DNA of 64,000 nt from assembly GCA_020628895.1 (NCBI GenBank), contig JAHDEM010000001.1, positions 117,700 to 181,699 on the forward strand. The letters run 5' to 3'. The notes below the pieces were generated by a model. That model was not told where the DNA came from. It made no database searches and saw nothing but the letters and a program-made list of their open reading frames with translations. Both the position numbers and the translations under genes were made by a program. Source of the stretch: Candidatus Endobugula sp. GTDB lineage: Bacteria > Pseudomonadota > Gammaproteobacteria > Pseudomonadales > Cellvibrionaceae. This document shows positions 55,138 through 63,312 of the stretch, one piece after another. Each line of letters starts with the position of its first letter. Positions within the stretch are counted from its first letter, which is position 1.

Positions 55138-55695
55138 ATGTTAACTCAAACATTTATACGTGCTTGTGTAACGATGATCATTACATTTTTTGCACTATCA
55201 ACAACCGTTCAGGCGGTAGAGACAAGCCAATATGCTGGGCAACAAAATCGATCCATTAAAAGCCTTAGCGACGAAGATATTCATTCATTAAAAACGGGGC
55301 AGGGCTGGGGGCTTGCAAAGCCTGCCGAACTTAATGGCGTTCCTGGACCAGCTCATATAATAGAATTAAAAGAAGAGCTACAACTCTCTGATAAGCAACT
55401 CGCTTCTATTCAGGCACTCTGGGAAACGATGAACCGTTCTGCTAAACACTATGGCGAACTTTACTTACAAAGCGAAAAAAACATCGAGCATTTTTTTCAA
55501 TCAACGACTACCATCGAAGAACAACAACTATCTTCGTTGCTGGCTGAATCAGCCAATCATCTTGCCAAACTACGATATGTTCACCTACAAGCACATCTAA
55601 AAGCCAAACCATTATTAACCAAACATCAATTAATGATGTATCAGCGTTTGCGTGGTTACAGGGTTGTTGGGAATCATGGGGAGCATAAGCATTAA
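55138..55695 (+). CDS. Spy/CpxP-like periplasmic protein
   Basis: The product has 185 residues from ATG 55138, preceded by GGAGA. A signal peptide is cleaved near TVQAVET. The helical mature part has LKEELQLSDKQLASIQALWE, the L-x-L-(S/T)-x-x-Q type of helix of Spy, CpxP and ZraP proteins, and a His-rich C-terminus (NHGEHKH). Such proteins act as periplasmic chaperones or metal-stress sensors. It is the last gene of the MerR-controlled cassette. Family similarity is moderate. Confidence 0.75.
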   Translation: MLTQTFIRACVTMIITFFALSTTVQAVETSQYAGQQNRSIKSLSDEDIHSLKTGQGWGLAKPAELNGVPGPAHIIELKEELQLSDKQLASIQALWETMNRSAKHYGELYLQSEKNIEHFFQSTTTIEEQQLSSLLAESANHLAKLRYVHLQAHLKAKPLLTKHQLMMYQRLRGYRVVGNHGEHKH

Positions 55696-56162
55696 CAATT
55701 TGTTAGTGCGCTTTATTAAAAGCGTACTAACCTTTTACTCAAAAATTTTTTGTCTCAATAAAACATTTCTTTGTATATAGAAAACCTTACTAATTGATTC
55801 TTTTATACAGGTTCGAATTACGGACAAACCCTCGGTTACAACAAGGATAATATTCTATTCATTTTTTATATTTCACTCCGTTTTAGTATCATTTGATTGT
55901 CAATTGTTCTTAAAACCATCGATGAAATGTCTATTGAGCACTGCTTACCAGTAAATGATTGGTCCGATAATCTTCGTACGTATTAATGACCTACTATTGT
56001 CTGGTAATCTAGTTAGAGGGTGACGGGTACAGCCTCTTCATCATTCAATTCGAGTAATAAAATCTCTATGCTTGATGAAGCAACATTTGGTACTATCAAA
56101 GGTAGCAAAAAGCCTATCAAACGAACGTCAATAAAGCGTAACAACAAACTCAAGGTAGACTG
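55696..56162. other. Intergenic region before the mscS pair
   Basis: This 467-bp AT-rich gap has no convincing gene. GGTTCGAAT at 55810-55818 resembles a tRNA T-loop, but no stem or acceptor surrounds it. AAGGT before 56163 is the ribosome-binding site of the next gene. Confidence 0.55.
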
Positions 56163-57002
56163 ATGGATAATCTTAGTACACTTCTTACTCAATTAATCAG
56201 TAGCCATAAACTCGCTTTCTCCTTTTTGCTGATTATCCTGTTGCTTATTTTTCGATGGGCTTTAATCAGGGTGATCAGGCAACGTAATATTCTGGATTCT
56301 GAGTCCCCACGTCGCTGGGTGAACAGCATCACTAACCTGACAACACTCTTAATTGCTGCAGGTTTAGTGGTTACTTGGTTACCCGAGATCCGCTTATTTG
56401 CCTTGTCCATTACTGCTTTTGCAGTTGCGATTGTTCTGGCCACTCGTGAGTTTATTCAATGTCTAGTAGGGTCATTGTATTTAGCGAGCTCTCGTGCATT
56501 TTCAATAGGTGATTGGGTCTGTATTAACGATAATTATGGAGAGGTTGTGACAAGCGATTGGTTAAGTACAACACTACTAGAAATCGACATGATATCAAAT
56601 AAGTATGAATATACTGGAAAAACGCTCATTATTCCCAATAATCTTTTTGTTAGCGGCACCGTACATAATTTAAACTTTATTCGACGTTATGTATTGCATA
56701 CGTTCTCTATTACTATGGAACCTGAAAAAACCGATTTTAGCTCACTAAAACTGAAATTATTGAATAATGCTAAAGAATACTGCAAGGATTTCCAAGAAGT
56801 GGCTGGACGATATGGCAATTTAATCGAAAAAAGATTAGGGATTCAATTAAATAATTCAGAACCGAGCATTAAAATTGGTACGACGGACTTAGGAAAAAAT
56901 ATATTGACTATCTCGATATTTTGCCCAACTCATGAAGCGACGAATATTGAGCAAAAGTTAACAGAAGATTTTATGAGAATATACTATGAAAGAGCCGAAT
57001 AG
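56163..57002 (+). CDS. MscS-family mechanosensitive channel (first copy)
   Basis: This 279-residue protein has a membrane part of three helices (about 20-38, 58-80, 83-105) and an MscS core. The core includes FAVAIVLATREFIQCLVGSLYLA, with the TM3-like pore segment, and GDWVCINDNYGEVV in the beta domain. The typical glycine/alanine pattern of the pore helix is poorly kept, so gating may differ from E. coli MscS. It overlaps the second channel gene by 17 bp. AAGGT precedes the ATG. Confidence 0.85.
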   Translation: MDNLSTLLTQLISSHKLAFSFLLIILLLIFRWALIRVIRQRNILDSESPRRWVNSITNLTTLLIAAGLVVTWLPEIRLFALSITAFAVAIVLATREFIQCLVGSLYLASSRAFSIGDWVCINDNYGEVVTSDWLSTTLLEIDMISNKYEYTGKTLIIPNNLFVSGTVHNLNFIRRYVLHTFSITMEPEKTDFSSLKLKLLNNAKEYCKDFQEVAGRYGNLIEKRLGIQLNNSEPSIKIGTTDLGKNILTISIFCPTHEATNIEQKLTEDFMRIYYERAE

Positions 57003-58284
57003 TTTTTTGGAAAGACTAGATTCATACATATCATCCGTATGGTCCAGTGAATACCTGTACGCCGAAATGGTTATCATATGCTGCTGTCTTTTGGGTGCTT
57101 ATATTTTTTCTTTAATTTCAATAAAGTATATACATCAAGTATCTAATCGGGTTACTGGTTTTTTAAAGGTGATTAGTAATATTTTCTTATCTTTTGAAAA
57201 AGTAATTTTTCCACTCACATTGGTTTTCTCTCTTAATCTCTTAAAAGCCATATACTTTGAAGCCAATATACAGCTATTACTGATAAACACTACTATATCC
57301 ATAGTGACGCTGTGGCTATTTTACACATTGATTGACTCATTTTTCTCTAATTCAACTATTCGAAAAATTATTCTTTGTGTAGGATTGCCAATCCTAATAT
57401 TTCATTTAACTGGTGCGCTTGGAGATATTATTGATGTATTAGATGCAACAGCGATAGCGATAGGGGATATTCGTGTTTCTTTATACAGCATTTCTAAAAT
57501 TATTATTTTTGGTACGCTACTTTTTTGGTTGGGTCGATTATCAAATTCTACCGGTAAAAAATTTATTAAAAAGCAGGTAGGGCTAGATCTAAGAACACAA
57601 GAGATATTATCAAAGCTATTCGAAATTGCTGTATTTTGCCTCTTTTTCATTCTTTTACTTCAGGTAATGGGAATCAATTTAACAGCTTTGGCAGTGTTTG
57701 GTGGCGCTATTGCTGTAGGTTTGGGCTTTGGTCTGCAATCAATCGCATCAAACTTTATTTCTGGCATTATTATTCTGCTAGATCGCTCTGTTTCTTTAAA
57801 TGATTACATAGAAATGGAGGATGGGAAATCAGGGCGTGTGACCGAAATGACGTTAAGGGCAACCACATTAGAAACCTATGATGGTAAAGATATTGTAGTC
57901 CCCAATGAAAAGTTTATTAGTAGTGCTTTTGTTAACTGGACGCACAAAGACCCTAAACAACGCTATAGAATTGATTTTTCTGTTGCTTATTCAACCGACG
58001 TTCGTCAATTAGTTGAACTGCTTAAGAGTGTCGTGTCTGATCACCCGCAAGTCTTGAGTGGGGATACATTTACTGAGGAAGAGCAACCTGATTGTGAAAT
58101 TGATAGCTTTGGAGACTCTGGTATTAACATGTTTGTTGAGTTTTGGATAGAAGGTATTGATGATGGAAAAAATAGGGTAGGCGGAGATCTACTATTATCT
58201 ATTTTGGAAACCATTCGAGAAAATGGGTTTGAAATTCCTTTCCCGCAAAGAGAAGTACGTATTATTAAACCAACTAAAAAATAG
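56986..58284 (+). CDS. MscS-family mechanosensitive channel (second copy)
   Basis: This 432-residue protein has about five to six membrane helices before the MscS core. The pore helix is canonical (ALAVFGGAIAVGLGFGLQSIASNFISG). It is followed by the beta domain (SLNDYIEMEDGKSGRVTEM, then RATTLETYDGKDIVVPNEKF) and the alpha-beta C-terminus. The pair overlaps by 17 bp, indicating coupled expression and perhaps a mixed channel. It probably answers hypo-osmotic stress. Confidence 0.93.
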   Translation: MKEPNSFLERLDSYISSVWSSEYLYAEMVIICCCLLGAYIFSLISIKYIHQVSNRVTGFLKVISNIFLSFEKVIFPLTLVFSLNLLKAIYFEANIQLLLINTTISIVTLWLFYTLIDSFFSNSTIRKIILCVGLPILIFHLTGALGDIIDVLDATAIAIGDIRVSLYSISKIIIFGTLLFWLGRLSNSTGKKFIKKQVGLDLRTQEILSKLFEIAVFCLFFILLLQVMGINLTALAVFGGAIAVGLGFGLQSIASNFISGIIILLDRSVSLNDYIEMEDGKSGRVTEMTLRATTLETYDGKDIVVPNEKFISSAFVNWTHKDPKQRYRIDFSVAYSTDVRQLVELLKSVVSDHPQVLSGDTFTEEEQPDCEIDSFGDSGINMFVEFWIEGIDDGKNRVGGDLLLSILETIRENGFEIPFPQREVRIIKPTKK

Positions 58285-58293
58285 AGGCTTGGC

Positions 58294-58589
58294 ATGATGA
58301 CTCATCGCATTAAAAAGGTTTTTGATTTAATCGTAGGAGCTGTATTTTCTATTATTTTGATACTCAACCCACAAGGCTAACATTTATTATCGGTCTTGCC
58401 ATTATTTTTATTATTAGAGAAATATTGATCGGCTTATTTAAGCATAATCTGATAGTAAGCATGATTTATGCACTAATGGCATTAATTTTTGTACTAGGAA
58501 TACTTCGAGTGCATCCATTATTTTGTATCGACAAAAAAATTATATTAAAGCATCGTCAGATATGTGTAACTAAAACTCAGAGTCGATAG
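58294..58589 (+). pseudogene. Frameshifted small membrane protein gene
   Basis: From ATG 58294 a frame reads MMTHRIKKVFDLIVGAVFSI and stops at 58380 after 28 codons. The +2-shifted frame from about 58377 continues as RLTFIIGLAIIFIIREILIG and IYALMALIFVLGILRVHPLF, ending at TAG 58589. Joined, they make a protein of about 98 residues with three hydrophobic helices. A single-base frameshift near 58375-58380 is the simplest explanation. It follows mscS copy 2 by 9 bp and overlaps the convergent LysR gene by 20 bp. Sequencing error cannot be excluded. Confidence 0.5.
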
Positions 58590-59457
58590 GCGCTAGTGTT
58601 GTTTCAGGCTTAATGTCTCTTGCTTTTAAGAAATTGATAATAGGGCCTAATGAAAGACTGGTTTCTGCCCCACTGAGATAAACAACGTAAACTTCTTGTT
58701 TAATTTCTAATGAATCTGCAACTTGAAATAGTAGTTCATCATCCAGATAGGTTTGTACCAGGGCTCTGGGTAAATAGGCAGCACCTCTGTGACTTAAAAT
58801 AAACTCTAATGCTATCCGGCTTTGTGCTGTATGCAATATGGGGGCTGCTGGCTCAGTAAATAACTTTGCCTGCTGGATGTTAAAAGCGGTTCCCCAATCA
58901 ACAAATACATGTCCAAGCGACGGTATGTCATCTACTTGTTGCTTATCTACGTTGCAAACCATTATCAACTCCAAGTCGCCAATTATCTCTGCTTTAAAGT
59001 CATTATTGGCTGGTGGATCAAGGGTTGCGAATAGATCAACACGTCCTCCCAGTAGAGAACGTACTAAATGTTGAGAAGTGTTGATTTCGGTGCGCATATA
59101 CAGATTAGGGAATTTAATGGATAACCTCGGTAGCAATGACTGTAAAAAGGTATCCCAGAGATTCGAAGTGCCGCCTAATGACATTTGTGTATTTTTCTTC
59201 GATGGGACACCGACTTCTTGAATGGCGAGCTGCCATGACGCCAATAGGCTCTCAGCATGCGGTATTAAGCGCTCTCCAGCCGTAGTCAGCAATATATTAT
59301 TACGTTGTCGGGTAAAAACAGGCATTCCCAGAACAGTCTCAATCTGCTTTATTCGGGAACTGACCGCTGATTGAGTCAAAAAGAGGTTTTCAGCTGCGTG
59401 CCCAAAGTGACGAGTTTTGGCCACTTCAAGAAATGTTCTTAACAGATCGGTATTCAT
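58570..59457 (-). CDS. hdfR: HdfR-like LysR-family regulator
   Basis: This 295-residue LysR protein begins MNTDLLRTFLEVAKTRHFGH, then AAENLFLTQSAVSSRIKQIE, close to E. coli HdfR in the recognition-helix region. The C-terminal effector domain is present (LLGGRVDLFATLDPP). The start at 59457 is preferred over ATG 59469. It diverges from maoP, the arrangement known from enterobacteria (hdfR/yifE). HdfR there represses flagellar genes; the effector here is unknown. Inverted repeats in the 120-bp gap may be its operators. Confidence 0.88.
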   Translation of the reverse strand: MNTDLLRTFLEVAKTRHFGHAAENLFLTQSAVSSRIKQIETVLGMPVFTRQRNNILLTTAGERLIPHAESLLASWQLAIQEVGVPSKKNTQMSLGGTSNLWDTFLQSLLPRLSIKFPNLYMRTEINTSQHLVRSLLGGRVDLFATLDPPANNDFKAEIIGDLELIMVCNVDKQQVDDIPSLGHVFVDWGTAFNIQQAKLFTEPAAPILHTAQSRIALEFILSHRGAAYLPRALVQTYLDDELLFQVADSLEIKQEVYVVYLSGAETSLSLGPIINFLKARDIKPETTLAPIDSEF

Positions 59458-59467
59458 TATAACCCTC

Positions 59468-59553
59468 ATCGATCGATTTTTTTTATCGATAACTAGAAAA
59501 AAACATCATTTTACTAAGTTCTCATTCAATACCACAATAAATATCTATAGATA
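59468..59553. promoter_or_regulatory. Palindromes in the hdfR-maoP gap
   Basis: ATCGATCGAT(T7)ATCGAT at 59468-59490 and the perfect 12-bp palindrome TATCTATAGATA at 59542-59553 lie between the divergent genes. LysR proteins bind T-N11-A palindromes, so these are candidate operators. In E. coli the target site of MaoP also lies near its gene; no match to that sequence was attempted. Confidence 0.4.
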
Positions 59554-59577
59554 ATCTGATAAGAGAATTTTATTGAT

Positions 59578-59928
59578 ATGTCTGTTTTGAGTTCATTTAG
59601 TAGCAATAAGAAATTTCATGAGGAAAAACACTTTCCTTACGGTATCGCACGAAGCGGCGAGTTCAATAAGAGCCAAGCGACATTGCTGGAGACTTATGGA
59701 GTGGCTTACCAAGAGCTACACTCAGGGGTACGTAAACCAGTAAACAAGGAAGAGATAGACTTTGTATCCGTCTGTCTAGGTAACAAAAAGGCTAACACAC
59801 AACATGAAATCGCTTGGATGCGCTATTGCCAAAAAATAGAGGAACGGAAGACGCTTCCTACTTTAAGAAATACAAGAATGAAAGATGAAATGAGTGATAG
59901 CACCTCAATAATTCAGGATTTTCGGTGA
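59578..59928 (+). CDS. maoP: MaoP/YifE-family DUF413 protein
   Basis: This 116-residue protein matches E. coli MaoP, which organises the origin macrodomain. Shared features are KKFHEEKHFPYGIARSGEF at the start, QATLLETYGVAYQEL in the middle and VRKPVNKEEIDFVSVC later. The N-terminal part is best kept, while the C-terminus is shorter and less acidic. It heads a three-gene run with gaps of 7 bp and an overlap. It may therefore be co-expressed with the ATP-grasp and DUF1704 genes, which are not part of the enterobacterial locus. Confidence 0.9.
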   Translation: MSVLSSFSSNKKFHEEKHFPYGIARSGEFNKSQATLLETYGVAYQELHSGVRKPVNKEEIDFVSVCLGNKKANTQHEIAWMRYCQKIEERKTLPTLRNTRMKDEMSDSTSIIQDFR

Positions 59929-59935
59929 AATACGT

Positions 59936-60970
59936 ATGAAAATTTGTTTCGTAATGTACCCGTGGGATCGTATAGAACCAGAAACGGATAGCACTTTAAG
60001 ATTAATCCACGAAGCAGCTTCACGCGGTATAACCGTAGCTGTAACAACCCCTAATAATCTCACAATTCGAGAAAGTGTTGCCTTTGCATTTTGTAACGTT
60101 CTCAAAAAATCTATCAAGGTTAGCAATAACATTCCGTCATTCTATAAAACTGCCGAATTTAAACGTTGCAAGCTTCCGCTTGGCGGGTTTGATGCGATCG
60201 TAATGCGAGCTAACCCGCCATTGGATACAACCGCGTTAAACTTTCTGGATTCTGTACGCAACGATGTCTTTATCATGAACGACATTGATGGCTTGCGTAT
60301 AGCCAACAACAAACTGTATCCAGCCTCTTTTAGTGGTGAGGCGGCCCAATTTATTCCTGGCACTTATGTCTCTAAAAGCCAAGATTATTTAGAGCAGGTT
60401 TTGGAAGAATCGAAAACAGAAAAAATGATCATGAAGCCTCTCAATGGTTTTGGTGGGCAAGGCGTTATTGTCGTCGAAAAAAATGCACAGCAAAATTTTA
60501 GATCACTGTTGGAGTTCTATATAGGCCGAGAGCAGGGTAACTACGTGATTTTGCAGGAATATGTTGAGGGAGCAGACCAAGGCGATGTTCGTATCTTATT
60601 GCTTAACGGTGAACCTATTGGCGCAATGCGAAGAGTGCCTTCCGGAAGCGATATTCGTTCCAATATTCATGCCGGAGGCAAGGAAGTTAAACATACATTA
60701 ACAAAAGAAGAAAAATTATTATGTAAGGCATTAGGGCCACAGCTAGTGCGTGATGGCTTGTATCTAGTTGGGCTTGATGTAATCAATGGAAAGTTAATCG
60801 AAATTAATGTCCTTAGTCCGGGTGGTATTTCACGGATTAACAAGTTAAACCGAACCAAACTGCAAAAACTGGTTATAGATTTCCTTGAAAATGTAGTCTC
60901 TACGCGAGAGTTAGTGATTGAACGAAAGAACTCATTCCGTAAGGTGATTGAAGATGCAGAAGCTATCTGA
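59936..60970 (+). CDS. Glutathione synthetase-like ATP-grasp ligase
   Basis: This 344-residue ATP-grasp enzyme aligns along its length with GshB. MKICFVMYPWDRIEPETDS is the N-terminal fold, IVMRANPPLDTT and NDIDGLRIANNKLY lie in the substrate lobe, and MIMKPLNGFGGQGVIVVE is the ATP-grasp lysine/loop. DVRILLLNGEPIGAMRR and LVGLDVINGKLIEINVLSPGG carry the metal-binding Glu/Asn. Core ATP-grasp residues look intact. It overlaps the next gene by 17 bp. It may make glutathione-type peptides or ligate an amino acid to a protein or peptide; the DUF1704 partner hints at the latter. GGTGA precedes the start. Confidence 0.9.
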   Translation: MKICFVMYPWDRIEPETDSTLRLIHEAASRGITVAVTTPNNLTIRESVAFAFCNVLKKSIKVSNNIPSFYKTAEFKRCKLPLGGFDAIVMRANPPLDTTALNFLDSVRNDVFIMNDIDGLRIANNKLYPASFSGEAAQFIPGTYVSKSQDYLEQVLEESKTEKMIMKPLNGFGGQGVIVVEKNAQQNFRSLLEFYIGREQGNYVILQEYVEGADQGDVRILLLNGEPIGAMRRVPSGSDIRSNIHAGGKEVKHTLTKEEKLLCKALGPQLVRDGLYLVGLDVINGKLIEINVLSPGGISRINKLNRTKLQKLVIDFLENVVSTRELVIERKNSFRKVIEDAEAI

Positions 60971-62999
60971 GCAAGAAATCATTCGACGTATTGATTCAAG
61001 CGAACAGTTTGAATGTGAATTGTTTGATGGTAGCTTCGTTATAAAGATTGAGTCTTATACACCCATTATTTGTACTGCCATTCATGCAGGCAATCAATTT
61101 AGGTCAAATATTACAGACAGAATCGATCTATCTGAACAAGAAAGATTTTATGAAGAGGATCCATACACTGATCAATTAATTCAGTCGATGCCAATTACCT
61201 TAATTGCGCAAGATTCTCGTTATGAATATGATCTCAATCGACCCATATCAAATTGTATTTATACCAAAGCTTGGGGAAAAACCGTTTGGAAGACCAAACT
61301 TTCACCCAAAGAAAGAGCAGAGAGTACCCGTAAGCATCAAGCATTTTATCGTGTGCTTGATGCATTGGTGACTAAACTTGAAAATCAATTTGGTGCAACG
61401 CTTGTTTTCGATATCCATTCATACAACCATATACGCCGAGAAGAGGGGACACCTACGTTTAATATTGGAACGGAACAAATTGATATGGATCGCTGGCATA
61501 GCGTCATCAGCTTGTCGCTGTCAAAACTCTCAGCAATTGACTTACCCAATATGCCTGTGAATGCTGCTGAAAATAATGTTTTCTATGGCCGTGGTTATAT
61601 GATTTCTCATATTAATAGCCGTTTTCAGAATTGTCTTGTATTACCTATCGAAGTAAAAAAAGTATTTATGGATGAGCTAACAGGGGAGCTTTATCCGCTT
61701 GTGATGCAATCTTTGTGCCAGCAATTTAAAGACTGTCTTGTTGATATAGCGGCTTTTTTCTCACGTCGTTTTACCTCTAAGAAAAAAATTAAAAAATTCG
61801 ATATGCTGGCTGAAACAATGGATCCTGCCGTTACCAAAGTAGATCGAGCACTGTTTCAACTTGCTAAAGGCTTGGAGACATTACTTTATATCAACCCCAT
61901 CAATATACCTGCTGAAAAAAAACAGTTTTTTAAATCTAACGGCAACTACCATCCAAATTTCAGATATCGTCAACTTGATATCGATCCTTACTGGTTTCGA
62001 GAAAAACTATATCGTTTGCCGATCAGTTCAATAAGAGATGCCAGCATTCAGTCTCTCTATCGAGACGTTGTCGATGGGCTAAGTGAAAAAATTGCCATGC
62101 TTGTAAAAGCAGGGCAGCCTGATTTTTTATATGAATCGCTTAAGTATTATGGAGAGCCTAGCTCAGTAGACGAACAAAATGCCCGTTTTTTGCTACACGC
62201 AAATCCCCTTGAGCATATGGACGACAGCCATGTTACAACAGATGCTTTGCTGAAAAAAATGAAAAATGCGGCTGCTCAATGGAATATGCCTTGTAAAGTT
62301 GAAACTAGCACAAAACTCGTTGCTGCTGCTATGGTTTCAAATAGCCGAAAAACAGTAATGATTGCCAAAAATCTCAGCATTTCTAATACCGAAGCTGAAG
62401 CGCTTGTTCATCATGAGCTTGGGGTCCATATGGCGACCACCCTCAATGCATCGTCACAAAAATTAAAAGTATTTTCATTGGGTTTACCAAGTAACACTCT
62501 TACTCAGGAAGGACTTGCCATCTTAAATGAATATCATTCTGGCAATATGACATTAGAGCGTTTACAAGGTCTAGCTTTGCGAGTACTCGCAGTGCGTGAA
62601 ATGCTTAATCATAATGATTTTCGCCACACCTATAGTTTTTTAGTCGAGGATCATCACCTTTCTCAAGAAGCAGCCTTTAAATTGGCCGTGAGAGTACATA
62701 GAGGAGGAGGGTTCACCAAAGACTACCTCTACCTTAATGGAGTAAGTATGGCGTTGACGTTATACAAAACTCAAAATATTAAGAACCTCTATGTTGGAAA
62801 AACAGGATTTGGCTACCTTCCCATCATTAATGAAATGATCGATAGACAGCTAGTACAGGAACCTAAATATTATCCGTCTTTTCTTGATAGCCCTAAGGAA
62901 GTTTCTCCAATATTGGAGTATCTGATGAACTGTATTCGTCCGTCTGATCGCTACAGTACCATTGGTTATAAACAAAATGGCGGTGTAATTGCTGCGTGA
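60954..62999 (+). CDS. N-formylglutamate amidohydrolase-like / DUF1704 metallopeptidase
   Basis: This 681-residue two-domain protein has an N-terminal N-formylglutamate-amidohydrolase-like domain (about 30-270). Its motifs are TAIHAGNQF, YEYDLNRP, VFDIHSYN and FYGRGYMISHI. The C-terminal DUF1704 domain has ALVHHELGVHMAT, a His489-Glu490-x3-His494 zinc motif in the numbering of the longer frame, and TQEGLAILNEYH (the QEGLA motif with a third ligand Glu). DUF1704 is the fold of eukaryotic tubulin carboxypeptidases of the MATCAP type. The start at 60954 is chosen over TTG 60948. Substrate is unknown; pairing with an ATP-grasp ligase is suggestive. Confidence 0.9.
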   Translation: MQKLSEQEIIRRIDSSEQFECELFDGSFVIKIESYTPIICTAIHAGNQFRSNITDRIDLSEQERFYEEDPYTDQLIQSMPITLIAQDSRYEYDLNRPISNCIYTKAWGKTVWKTKLSPKERAESTRKHQAFYRVLDALVTKLENQFGATLVFDIHSYNHIRREEGTPTFNIGTEQIDMDRWHSVISLSLSKLSAIDLPNMPVNAAENNVFYGRGYMISHINSRFQNCLVLPIEVKKVFMDELTGELYPLVMQSLCQQFKDCLVDIAAFFSRRFTSKKKIKKFDMLAETMDPAVTKVDRALFQLAKGLETLLYINPINIPAEKKQFFKSNGNYHPNFRYRQLDIDPYWFREKLYRLPISSIRDASIQSLYRDVVDGLSEKIAMLVKAGQPDFLYESLKYYGEPSSVDEQNARFLLHANPLEHMDDSHVTTDALLKKMKNAAAQWNMPCKVETSTKLVAAAMVSNSRKTVMIAKNLSISNTEAEALVHHELGVHMATTLNASSQKLKVFSLGLPSNTLTQEGLAILNEYHSGNMTLERLQGLALRVLAVREMLNHNDFRHTYSFLVEDHHLSQEAAFKLAVRVHRGGGFTKDYLYLNGVSMALTLYKTQNIKNLYVGKTGFGYLPIINEMIDRQLVQEPKYYPSFLDSPKEVSPILEYLMNCIRPSDRYSTIGYKQNGGVIAA

Positions 63000-63312
63000 T
63001 ACATAGTCGATCTCTGGGTGATTCTCTATAAAGAGGGGTAAAGTTCCACAACTCCTATCTAACCTATTGAATTAAAAGAACTTTATAGTATATTTTATTC
63101 TATACTTCCTCTTGTTAATCAACATTAAAAATACGCCTTTAATGCTCTAAATATTCAACACTTTAGTTTTAAAAGTCGCATATTCATGTTAAAAAGGATT
63201 TTAAAATAATTTCTTATATATTAGGCACTTAATTCAACGTAAGCAATAAATATTGCACGAAAATACAGCAATTACGGGTCAATTTTTGGCAACACCCAAA
63301 AGGAATTTAATC
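63000..63312. other. AT-rich gap before the NA37 gene
   Basis: This 313-bp gap has no open frame of note and no clear hairpin terminator. AAAAGGAA at 63298-63304 is the ribosome-binding site of the following gene. Confidence 0.5.

Noticed and set aside
55810..55818. GGTTCGAAT, resembling a tRNA T-loop
   Set aside because: The flanks do not form a T stem, and there is no anticodon arm or acceptor stem nearby.
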